From positions 1 through 13,747 of the forward strand of contig JALTUD010000555.1 of assembly GCA_027047735.1 (NCBI GenBank): a stretch of 13,747 bases of DNA, written 5' to 3'. Below the pieces are notes generated by a model. It saw only the letters and a list, made by a program, of their open reading frames with translations. It did no database searches and was not told the DNA's origin. Made by a program: the position numbers and the translations under genes. Below are positions 7,323 to 12,771 of the stretch, piece after piece; position 1 is the first letter of the stretch, and each line of letters starts with the position of its first letter. This DNA comes from Flavobacteriales bacterium. GTDB taxonomy: Bacteria; Bacteroidota; Bacteroidia; Flavobacteriales_D; Parvicellaceae.

Positions 7323-7489
7323 TGTGTAAAAAGAGTGGTAAGAAAATGAGTTTTAGTTTCTTTAGACGATGAAAAAAATCTTTGCATAGCTCCCGCTATG
7401 GAAATATTTTTTGAAGAAGTATAAAGGAAAATAAAACCGTTTTATTGTGTTCAGATGTCCCGTGTTAGGGATACAAATCCCTAACGCGG
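7294..7489. repeat. Structured intergenic repeat, copy 2
   Basis: Second copy of the repeat at 1-355, same orientation but without the long inserted rod. It keeps the AAGAAA/TTTCTT hairpin (7340-7345/7357-7362), the CATAGC/GCTATG hairpin (7373-7412) and the terminal segment around TCAGATGTCCCG. It ends in a 13-bp stem (7460-7472/7477-7489) built on GTTAGGGAT/ATCCCTAAC with one G-T pair and a 4-base loop. Together with the preceding element it fills the gap between the convergent ansA and peroxiredoxin genes. The terminal hairpin lies 27 bases past the peroxiredoxin stop and could mark or protect that mRNA's 3' end, but no T-run follows it on the minus strand. Confidence 0.75.
7373..7412. repeat. 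CATAGC/GCTATG hairpin in repeat copy 2
   Basis: Arms 7373-7390 and 7395-7412 pair with one C-T mismatch (7380/7405) and the same G-G opposition seen in copy 1, around a 4-base loop. The outer arm sequence differs from that at 80-119, yet both arms have changed together so pairing is kept. Confidence 0.75.
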
Positions 7490-7515
7490 AAGGAATTATA
7501 TTAACTAAATTAGTG

Positions 7516-8187
7516 TTATTTTAATTCTTTATGACATAGCCACCAATCGAAGCATTCAAACTCCCCCTCTTTAGCCTTTTCAATCCTTTCCTTTGATGTT
7601 TTTATATCAGTAGCTGGGGGGATTATCACATGATTTCCCATTATCTCATTATTAGGCCAATCTGCAGGCATGGCAACATTGTTTTTATCAGAAATCTGTA
7701 AAGCTTTAACTATACGAATAATTTCATCTAAATTTCTACCTAATTCCTGTGGATAATAAAGCATTAGTCTTAATTGAGATTTAGGATCAACTACGAATAC
7801 TGCTCTTACGGTATTCGTTCCTTTCCCGGGATGTATTATACCTAAAGTATTTGCAACTTTACCTGTATCTGCAATAATAGGGAATTCTATCTGGATATTA
7901 AGATTTTCTTTAATCCAACCTTCCCATTTGATATGAGCAAAAACTTGATCGACACTTAACCCAATTAACTCACAATTTAACTCTTTAAATTTTGAGTACC
8001 TTTTTTGAAATGCAACAAACTCTGTTGTACAAACAGGAGTAAAATCTGCGGGATGGCTAAATAGAACAAACCACTTACCTTTAAAGTGTGAAGGGATATT
8101 GAGTGTTCCTTGAGTAGTTTGCACTGTTATTTCAGGGAAGTTGTCCCCCAATAATGGCATTTTGTTATTGTTTTCTTGTTTTTCCAT
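7516..8187 (-). CDS. Peroxiredoxin, Prx6/archaeal thioredoxin-peroxidase type
   Basis: A 223-residue peroxidase reducing H2O2 and organic peroxides. The active-site motif HPADFTPVCTTEF (45-57) carries the peroxidatic Cys53, and Arg128 (NTVRAVF) matches the conserved catalytic arginine. The C-terminus has CFDWWLC with Cys212 and Cys218, the spacing seen in archaeal enzymes such as that of Aeropyrum pernix, where a C-terminal cysteine resolves the oxidised active site. No signal peptide is present, so it should be cytoplasmic. It is the last gene of the minus-strand operon, starting 15 bases after the fourth lipoprotein gene, which is an unexpected partnership for a cytoplasmic antioxidant enzyme. 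The ATG start is followed by a Lys/Asn-rich lead before the conserved LLGDNFPE. Confidence 0.93.
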   Translation of the reverse strand: MEKQENNNKMPLLGDNFPEITVQTTQGTLNIPSHFKGKWFVLFSHPADFTPVCTTEFVAFQKRYSKFKELNCELIGLSVDQVFAHIKWEGWIKENLNIQIEFPIIADTGKVANTLGIIHPGKGTNTVRAVFVVDPKSQLRLMLYYPQELGRNLDEIIRIVKALQISDKNNVAMPADWPNNEIMGNHVIIPPATDIKTSKERIEKAKEGEFECFDWWLCHKELK

Positions 8188-8202
8188 TTTTAATTATATT
8201 AG

Positions 8203-8802
8203 TTAATACTCCTGCTTTAAATCATAATAAATCTTCAATTGCAAAGAATCATTACCAATCTTATATTTTATGGTAGAAACACCATTTTCTGCATTTTCAA
8301 TAGGATTAAAAATACCGGTATAGATTAAATCACTACCTGTGTCACACGTCCAATTACTGTTTCCGTCTTCGTCTATTAACTCAAACATATAGTTTGTATT
8401 ATATAATTTAACCGCTTGGGGGGCAATCCATTCCGTAATTTGGTCATGTGGCTGATCTTCGTTTACAGGACTCTCAAAAATCCAAGCAGAATCGTTAGCA
8501 GGTTTTATTCTCAAAATCAAATCCGCAGGATAGTATTGAGATGTAATACACCAATAATTATCCCAGTCTGTACCATTATTTAAGTTGTAATAAGTAATTT
8601 CATACTTATAAGTAAAAGCATAAAGACAACTTTGATCTTCATAATCAACATGCTCTTTATAAAGAGGAGAGTCAGGGTCTGTACATCCACCCGTATGATT
8701 TTCTCGTTTCAAATTAGGATCTTCCACTTTTCTACATTCAGAGAATAAAGAGATAAGAAGAACAGTAGAAACGATATAAATTATTTTATTAAAAGAAATC
8801 AT
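8203..8802 (-). CDS. Lipoprotein paralog 4: two-Cys motif plus C2-like domain
   Basis: A 199-residue predicted lipoprotein. The signal peptide ends at LFSEC with Cys23 as the lipid anchor; the Glu before it makes this the least canonical lipobox of the four. The RKVED that follows resembles the Bacteroidota surface-export signal. Next come the motif GCTDPDSPLYKEHVDYEDQSC (39-59; Cys40, Cys59) and the shared domain: YEITYY, ADLILRI, WIFES, YMFELIDEDG and GIFNPIENAENG. This is the most divergent paralog, with two extra cysteines (NYWC and NWTC) that could form a second disulfide and an insertion before GIFNP. It starts 7 bases after paralog 3 and precedes the peroxiredoxin by 15. Function unknown. 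Confidence 0.85.
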   Translation of the reverse strand: MISFNKIIYIVSTVLLISLFSECRKVEDPNLKRENHTGGCTDPDSPLYKEHVDYEDQSCLYAFTYKYEITYYNLNNGTDWDNYWCITSQYYPADLILRIKPANDSAWIFESPVNEDQPHDQITEWIAPQAVKLYNTNYMFELIDEDGNSNWTCDTGSDLIYTGIFNPIENAENGVSTIKYKIGNDSLQLKIYYDLKQEY

Positions 8803-8809
8803 TGTAACG

Positions 8810-9373
8810 TTATTTTATGACGTAATGTAAAACTAATTGAGTGCCTCCGGATTGTATGGTAATGTTCCCATTGTTCAATTCATCTAAAGGGTTAAACGTC
8901 CCCGATGCAATTGGGTCATTAGGAGATGTTGCGTCATAATCCCATAAATCCCATTTGTATATCTCGTTTCTTAACTTTAACTGCCGTGGTTCTTGCCAAA
9001 TAGCGGGAGCACCCGGATTTTGATTTGTCTTTTCTGTGCTTTGAAAAACAAGTACATCTTCTCCGTTGTAACCAATATTTAACAACAAATCGGCATTAGT
9101 TGTACTGCCAAATCCAAAATCCCAATCACTTCCATTATCTTGAGCCGGATAATAAGTTATTTCGTATGAAGTAACATACACATATTGACAATCTCCATTT
9201 CCGGTAGCATTAGGATCATAGTTCGGTGAGTCTCTATCATTGCAACCCGAATTTGGTGCGGGAGCAGGTTGCACCTCAGGGCGAGGAGGAAATGTTTTTT
9301 TACAAGAACTACCAAAAGTAATTCCTAAAGCTAAAAAAGCTAATCCTGTTATTTGTAGTATTCTATTCTTCAT
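8810..9373 (-). CDS. Lipoprotein paralog 3: two-Cys motif plus C2-like domain
   Basis: A 187-residue predicted lipoprotein. The signal peptide ends GSSC with Cys24 lipidated, followed by KK and a Pro-rich spacer (to about 41) instead of the Gly/Asn linker of paralog 1. The motif GCNDRDSPNYDPNATGNGDC (43-62) has its cysteines one residue closer than in the other paralogs. The core has YEITYYPAQDNGSDWDFGFG, NADLLLNI, LVFQSTEKTNQNP, YKWDLWDYDATSPNDPIASG and TFNPLDELNN. The DYDATSPNDPIASG stretch strongly recalls the calcium-loop region of C2 domains. Its signal peptide and DNGS(D/N)WD segment are closest to paralog 1. The gap to paralog 2 is 14 bases. No known function. Confidence 0.87.
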   Translation of the reverse strand: MKNRILQITGLAFLALGITFGSSCKKTFPPRPEVQPAPAPNSGCNDRDSPNYDPNATGNGDCQYVYVTSYEITYYPAQDNGSDWDFGFGSTTNADLLLNIGYNGEDVLVFQSTEKTNQNPGAPAIWQEPRQLKLRNEIYKWDLWDYDATSPNDPIASGTFNPLDELNNGNITIQSGGTQLVLHYVIK

Positions 9374-9387
9374 AATATTCTAAAAAA

Positions 9388-9939
9388 TTACTTTTGTAAA
9401 AAGTAATAAACTTTTATTTGAGTTTCCAGACCGTTCGCATCCGTATATTTTGATACGATTTCATTATTGTTAGCATCATTTATAGGATTGAATGAACCGG
9501 TGGCTATTGTCTCCGGACTACCAATCGTTTCGTTATCTAACAATTCCCACTCATAGGTTTTATTTTTTAATCTCTCAACAGTAGGAGCATTCCATTGAGC
9601 AGGAATAGTATCGTTTTGATTGTTCATTACTGTACTTTCAAATAGCCAAGTACTCGCTCCTTGTTCTTTGATTTTAAGTATCAAGTCAGCATTTGTGTTG
9701 ATGACTGCGTCCCAAGTACTACCGTCTTCTTTAAACTTCGCATAGTAAGAAACCTCATACATAGTTGTTTTAATATAGACGCAATTTCCATTGTCTTCCG
9801 TTGCAGAAGAGTTAAAATTGTAGGCATCGTTATCCATACATCCTTTAACTACAGAAGCTCCAGAAGTTTCCGGATCTTTTTTGCAAGAAAGACCCAGAAA
9901 AATCAATGTAATAAAGATGTATAAATGAGTATGTTTCAT
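9388..9939 (-). CDS. Lipoprotein paralog 2: two-Cys motif plus C2-like domain
   Basis: A 183-residue predicted lipoprotein. The signal peptide ends GLSC (Cys19) followed by KKDPE, which fits the K-(D/E) surface-export signature described for Bacteroidota lipoproteins. The motif GCMDNDAYNFNSSATEDNGNC spans 33-53. The core has YEVSYY, NADLILKIKEQGAS, WLFESTVMNNQ, PAQWNAP, KTYEWELLDNET and TGSFNPINDANN. The LKIKEQGAS and KTYEWEL segments are nearly identical to paralog 1. The ATG overlaps the stop of paralog 1 by one base (TAATG), which indicates translational coupling. The linker between anchor and motif is only about 14 residues. Function unknown. Confidence 0.87.
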   Translation of the reverse strand: MKHTHLYIFITLIFLGLSCKKDPETSGASVVKGCMDNDAYNFNSSATEDNGNCVYIKTTMYEVSYYAKFKEDGSTWDAVINTNADLILKIKEQGASTWLFESTVMNNQNDTIPAQWNAPTVERLKNKTYEWELLDNETIGSPETIATGSFNPINDANNNEIVSKYTDANGLETQIKVYYFLQK

Positions 9940-10616
9940 TATTGTAATGTGAACGTTATCACTAATTCCGAACCTCCGGCAGTAGTAGTTATTTTGTGTG
10001 TGCTGGTGTTAGCAGAAGTTATAGGATTAAAAGTTCCATTTGAAATAGGGTCGTCAGGGTTACCTGTATCTATATCAACTAATTCCCATTCATAAGTTTT
10101 ATTGAGTAGCTTAATAGGATTAGGAGCTGACCATTGTGCCGGTGTTGAAGGATCTTGATTAGACGCTTCACTGCTTTCAAAAATGTAACTGCTTGCTCCC
10201 TGTTCTTTGATTTTAAGAACTAAATCGGCGTTAGCAGTACTCCCAAATCCATAATCCCAATTACTTCCGTTATCTTGTGCAGGATAATGAGTGATTTGGT
10301 AAGCAGATGTGTAAGCATATTGACAACTTCCGTCATCAGACGTAGCATTGGAGTTGTATAAAGGAGAATCACTATCGGTACATCCTTGAATGGAATTTCC
10401 GCCACCGTTTCCTCCTCCCCCATTGTTTCCTGAGCCACCATTATTTCCACTTCCGTTGTTTCCACTTCCGGCGTTGCTACCCGACCCACCGTTATTCGAT
10501 GTATTTCCGTTATCAATCGTTTCAGGTGCCGGTTCTTCTTTTCTACAAGATTCAGCTGTTATTATTGCCGTAGATAAAAGTGCTAAGGCAGTTAGTTTTA
10601 AAAATCTATTTTTCAT
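9939..10616 (-). CDS. Lipoprotein paralog 1: Gly/Asn linker, two-Cys motif, C2-like domain
   Basis: First gene of the operon, 225 residues. The signal peptide ends ITAESC with Cys24 as anchor, followed by RKEEPA, a likely surface-export signal. Residues 33-75 form a low-complexity Gly/Asn/Ser linker that would hold the domain away from the membrane. Then come GCTDSDSPLYNSNATSDDGSC (78-98; Cys79, Cys98) and the shared domain: DNGSNWDYGFG, NADLVLKIKEQGAS, YIFESSEASNQDP, KTYEWELVDIDTGNPDDPISNG and TFNPITSAN. The two-Cys motif resembles the GCTDPxAxNYNPxATxDDGSC repeats of large secreted Bacteroidota proteins. The linker length, and so the DNA repeat encoding it (about 10390-10520), could vary between strains. 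Function unknown. Confidence 0.88.
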   Translation of the reverse strand: MKNRFLKLTALALLSTAIITAESCRKEEPAPETIDNGNTSNNGGSGSNAGSGNNGSGNNGGSGNNGGGGNGGGNSIQGCTDSDSPLYNSNATSDDGSCQYAYTSAYQITHYPAQDNGSNWDYGFGSTANADLVLKIKEQGASSYIFESSEASNQDPSTPAQWSAPNPIKLLNKTYEWELVDIDTGNPDDPISNGTFNPITSANTSTHKITTTAGGSELVITFTLQ

Positions 10617-10688
10617 AGTAATGTAGTTTTAGGTTTTTTAAGTTAAAAAAAATGTAAGACGCAATTTAAAAAAATAAAATGACAGAAG

Positions 10689-10696
10689 CAAAATTA
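10689..10696 (-). promoter_or_regulatory. Candidate -7 element for the lipoprotein/peroxiredoxin operon
   Basis: On the minus strand this reads TAATTTTG, matching TAnnTTTG. It lies 72 bases before the start of lipoprotein paralog 1 and overlaps the stop codon of the upstream beta-barrel gene. A possible -33 TTG (10714-10716) is 17 bases away, a little short of the usual 19-21, so this is tentative. Confidence 0.35.
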
Positions 10697-11299
10697 AAAG
10701 GTATAACCTACTCCAATATTACCGCTCAGAGCAAAGCGTTTTACCTTTTGGAAGTTTTGCATCTTGGCAAAAAACAAAGGGGTTAATCCAGCTTTAAACA
10801 TAAGCCCTCCCTTAGGCTTTTGGTATCGATAGTCAATATTAATATGACCAAACCACTCTTCGATGGTCTTTAATCCAACTCTGAGCGGTTGCACGTTTAG
10901 GTTTCCTTCATCAACAACAAGATTGTTTACCTGATAGTTCCAATAGGTTGACCCCACCCCGTACGATAAAAAGTGATTGCCTTTTAAATGGTGCAACAAA
11001 CTAACTTCCAATGGTAAAAAATAATCTTTAGAAGGCTTTACTTTAGTTAGTCCCGGAAAAATACTGAACCCGGCACTTACGCGAACACTTAATTTATCTC
11101 CGATATCAAATAAACCTCTTTCATAATTAATAGAATAAAAAAGCCCCTTACCTCCTAATTCCAGATAAATATTGTTCTGAGCATAGTCCGAATGACTGAC
11201 ATGGTTACTGTCCACTTCACCGTTTAACCTATCTTGAGAAAAACAGAAAAGTGAAACAAATAAAAATAAAAAAGATAAAAACAAGTGATTTGCTTTCAT
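10694..11299 (-). CDS. Small outer-membrane beta-barrel-like protein
   Basis: A 201-residue protein with a cleavable signal peptide (hydrophobic 5-20, likely cut after FSQ at about residue 22). After it come alternating hydrophobic/polar strands rich in Gly, Tyr and Phe: NIYLELGGKGLFYSINYERG, LSVRVSAGFSIFPG, FLSYGVGSTYWNYQV, GLMFKAGLTPLFFAKM and a C-terminal NIGVGYTF ending in Phe. This pattern, with the aromatic last residue, is typical of 8-stranded outer-membrane barrels. It is on the same strand as the lipoprotein operon and 77 bases upstream of it, so it may be co-transcribed or have its own terminator (none seen). No specific family is recognised. Confidence 0.75.
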   Translation of the reverse strand: MKANHLFLSFLFLFVSLFCFSQDRLNGEVDSNHVSHSDYAQNNIYLELGGKGLFYSINYERGLFDIGDKLSVRVSAGFSIFPGLTKVKPSKDYFLPLEVSLLHHLKGNHFLSYGVGSTYWNYQVNNLVVDEGNLNVQPLRVGLKTIEEWFGHINIDYRYQKPKGGLMFKAGLTPLFFAKMQNFQKVKRFALSGNIGVGYTF

Positions 11300-11369
11300 A
11301 ATATGTAGTGTGTGTTAATGATTTTGCAAGTTGACAATAAACAAGTTCAATAGTCTTTAAATCAATGGA

Positions 11370-11401
11370 TTGTCAGATTTATACTTTTTATGTTACTTTT
11401 G
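11370..11401 (+). promoter_or_regulatory. Candidate promoter for the alpha/beta hydrolase
   Basis: TACTTTTG at 11394-11401 fits the TAnnTTTG -7 box, and TTG at 11370-11372 is 21 bases upstream, within the Bacteroidota range. It would give an untranslated leader of about 120 bases containing a short open frame (11494-11532) and a 7-bp inverted repeat (11470-11476/11514-11520). The intergenic region 11300-11528 holds nothing else recognisable, and no convincing promoter for the divergent beta-barrel gene was found. Confidence 0.45.
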
Positions 11402-11528
11402 TTACGAACGATAAAGATATATTATTTTTTTTGTTTCTGCAATATTTTTCTACCTTAGTCCCTTCAAAGAATGCCCCGGAGTACTTTTAAACCATGATAA
11501 AAAAAAGAAAAGAGGGCATTGATGAATT

Positions 11529-12371
11529 ATGACGCTTGAAAAACTGATAGAGAAATACACGACAGAAGCATCTCACTTTATAAACATTGATGGGGCAAAA
11601 GTTCATTATAGAATTGAGGGAGAAGGAAAACCTATTTTATTAATACATGGAACATTTTCCTCCTTGCATACTTATGATGAATGGACAAAAATTTTTGTAG
11701 CAAGAGGTTATAAGGTTATTCGATTTGATATGCCCGGCTTTGGTTTGACCGGTCCTCACCCTAAAGAAAAATACACAATCGGCGATGTAGCGGATTTCAT
11801 CGAAGAGTTTTTGGAAACCTTATCTATAAAAAAATGTGATGTAGTCGGCAATTCGCTTGGAGGATGGATTGCGTGGGAGTTTGCACTGAAGTATCCTGAG
11901 CGTGTTCGTAAATTGGTGCTTATTGATGCAGCCGGCTATATTAATGATCGTAATTTTCCTCTCCCTTTTGTTATCGCTCAAACTCCCGTTTTGCGTAATG
12001 TTTTTAATTATGTACCAAAAGCTGTAGTTCGTCGTTTTGTCAGACAAGTTTTCCATAATCAAGACAAAGTAACGGAAGATATTGTGGATCGTCACTTTGA
12101 TATGTTTCATCGAGAGGGAAATATGGAAGCTTTTGTGAAAATTGCAAACTCTCACTTTGTGCAAAATACGCACGAGTTGAAAAACTTGCATATCCCGACG
12201 CTAATTATTTGGGGAGATAAAGATAATTGGTTGAGTGTTGATCATGCACACAAATTTCAAAGAGACATTCCCGATTCTAAAGTTATTATTTATAAAAATG
12301 TTGGTCATATTGCTATGGAGGAAATTCCGGAAGAATCGGCTGAAGATGTATTAAAGTTTTTGGAGGAATAA
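11529..12371 (+). CDS. Alpha/beta hydrolase
   Basis: A 280-residue single-domain alpha/beta hydrolase. Visible are the oxyanion-hole LLIHG (37-41), the DMPGFGLTG strand-loop (67-75), nucleophile elbow VGNSLGGW with Ser109, the acid in WGDKD at Asp232 and the catalytic His260 in NVGHIAME. A helical cap spans about 140-215 (LPFVIAQTP to ANSHFVQ). The family includes esterases, epoxide and C-C bond hydrolases, and haloperoxidases; the substrate cannot be deduced. There is no signal peptide, so it is probably cytoplasmic. The start is the ATG in GAATTATGACG; an upstream 12-codon frame ends across this ATG, so coupling is possible. It is followed after 115 bases by the 61-residue gene on the same strand. 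Confidence 0.9.
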   Translation: MTLEKLIEKYTTEASHFINIDGAKVHYRIEGEGKPILLIHGTFSSLHTYDEWTKIFVARGYKVIRFDMPGFGLTGPHPKEKYTIGDVADFIEEFLETLSIKKCDVVGNSLGGWIAWEFALKYPERVRKLVLIDAAGYINDRNFPLPFVIAQTPVLRNVFNYVPKAVVRRFVRQVFHNQDKVTEDIVDRHFDMFHREGNMEAFVKIANSHFVQNTHELKNLHIPTLIIWGDKDNWLSVDHAHKFQRDIPDSKVIIYKNVGHIAMEEIPEESAEDVLKFLEE

Positions 12372-12486
12372 AAATTTTGGTTAAAAAAATTAACACCCTT
12401 TAACATTTTTTGAAAAATATTTTTGGATTTATTGCATTTTATATTTAGATTTATAAAGTTTTAACCCCAAAAATAACACACACACT

Positions 12487-12672
12487 ATGTTAGGTTTCAG
12501 TAAAAAAGTGCTTAAAGGCGTAAGTTTTGACAGAAATTTGTTTCAAAAAGAACTCAAGAAATCAATCGAAAATGTAAAGAAAGAAGATGTACGCAAATTG
12601 TATATTTGGTGTTTGGCTTCTTTTGCAATGTACAATGATTTGATTATTGATGTTTTTGATTCTGTAAAATAG
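12487..12672 (+). CDS. Small hypothetical protein (61 aa)
   Basis: A 61-residue, Lys-rich protein with no signal peptide. The N-terminal half is basic and amphipathic (KKVLKGVSFDRNLFQKELKKSI), and the C-terminal half is hydrophobic (LYIWCLASFAMYNDLIIDVF), possibly helical. I do not recognise a family. It is supported as a real gene by an ATG preceded by an A-rich leader, a sensible composition and a clear intrinsic terminator 50 bases after the stop. The 115-base gap upstream is very AT-rich and could hold its own promoter, but no box with good spacing was found. It may act by binding a partner protein or membrane; this is only a guess from composition. Confidence 0.6.
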   Translation: MLGFSKKVLKGVSFDRNLFQKELKKSIENVKKEDVRKLYIWCLASFAMYNDLIIDVFDSVK

Positions 12673-12684
12673 TCATTAAGTAGC

Positions 12685-12709
12685 ATCTTTATAAGAGTTT
12701 TATAAAGAT
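12685..12709 (+). other. AT-rich 9-bp hairpin in the 3' region of the 61-aa gene
   Basis: ATCTTTATA (12685-12693) and TATAAAGAT (12701-12709) are perfectly complementary around a 7-base loop. It sits between the stop codon and the intrinsic terminator and has no T-run of its own, so it may stabilise the mRNA end or be incidental. Confidence 0.4.
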
Positions 12710-12721
12710 TCAAGGAAAACT

Positions 12722-12756
12722 AAAAGCAATGCTGACTTTGTCGCATTGCTTTTTTT
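12722..12756 (+). terminator. Rho-independent terminator
   Basis: AAAAGCAATGC (12722-12732) pairs with GCATTGCTTTT (12743-12753) around a 10-base loop, and the T-run extends to 12756. It ends the hydrolase/61-aa transcription unit just before the TonB-dependent receptor gene. Confidence 0.85.
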
Positions 12757-12766
12757 GTTAGTTTTG
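12737..12766 (+). promoter_or_regulatory. Candidate promoter for the TonB-dependent receptor
   Basis: TTTG (12737-12740) and TAGTTTTG (12759-12766) are separated by 18 bases, close to the Bacteroidota consensus. The -33 box falls in the loop of the preceding terminator. The predicted transcript start would be almost at the ATG (12772), implying a very short leader or leaderless mRNA, so the assignment is tentative. Confidence 0.3.
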
Positions 12767-12771
12767 AAACA

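Noticed and set aside
7176..7489. CRISPR array
   Set aside because: The repeated words are palindromic and irregularly spaced, without uniform direct repeats and spacers, and no cas genes are present.
10220..10626. Repetitive frames on both strands over the lipoprotein 1 stalk (Pro-rich on plus, Thr/Val/Glu-rich on minus)
   Set aside because: They are alternative readings of the Gly/Asn stalk-coding repeat; the lipoprotein frame has the signal peptide and conserved domain.
11820..12191. 123-codon frame antisense to the alpha/beta hydrolase
   Set aside because: It covers the region encoding the catalytic serine and cap of a clear hydrolase and shows no recognisable motif.
12421..12447. Promoter for the 61-aa gene (TTG 12423, TATATTTA 12440)
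   Set aside because: The -7 box lacks the final G and the 14-base spacing is too short.
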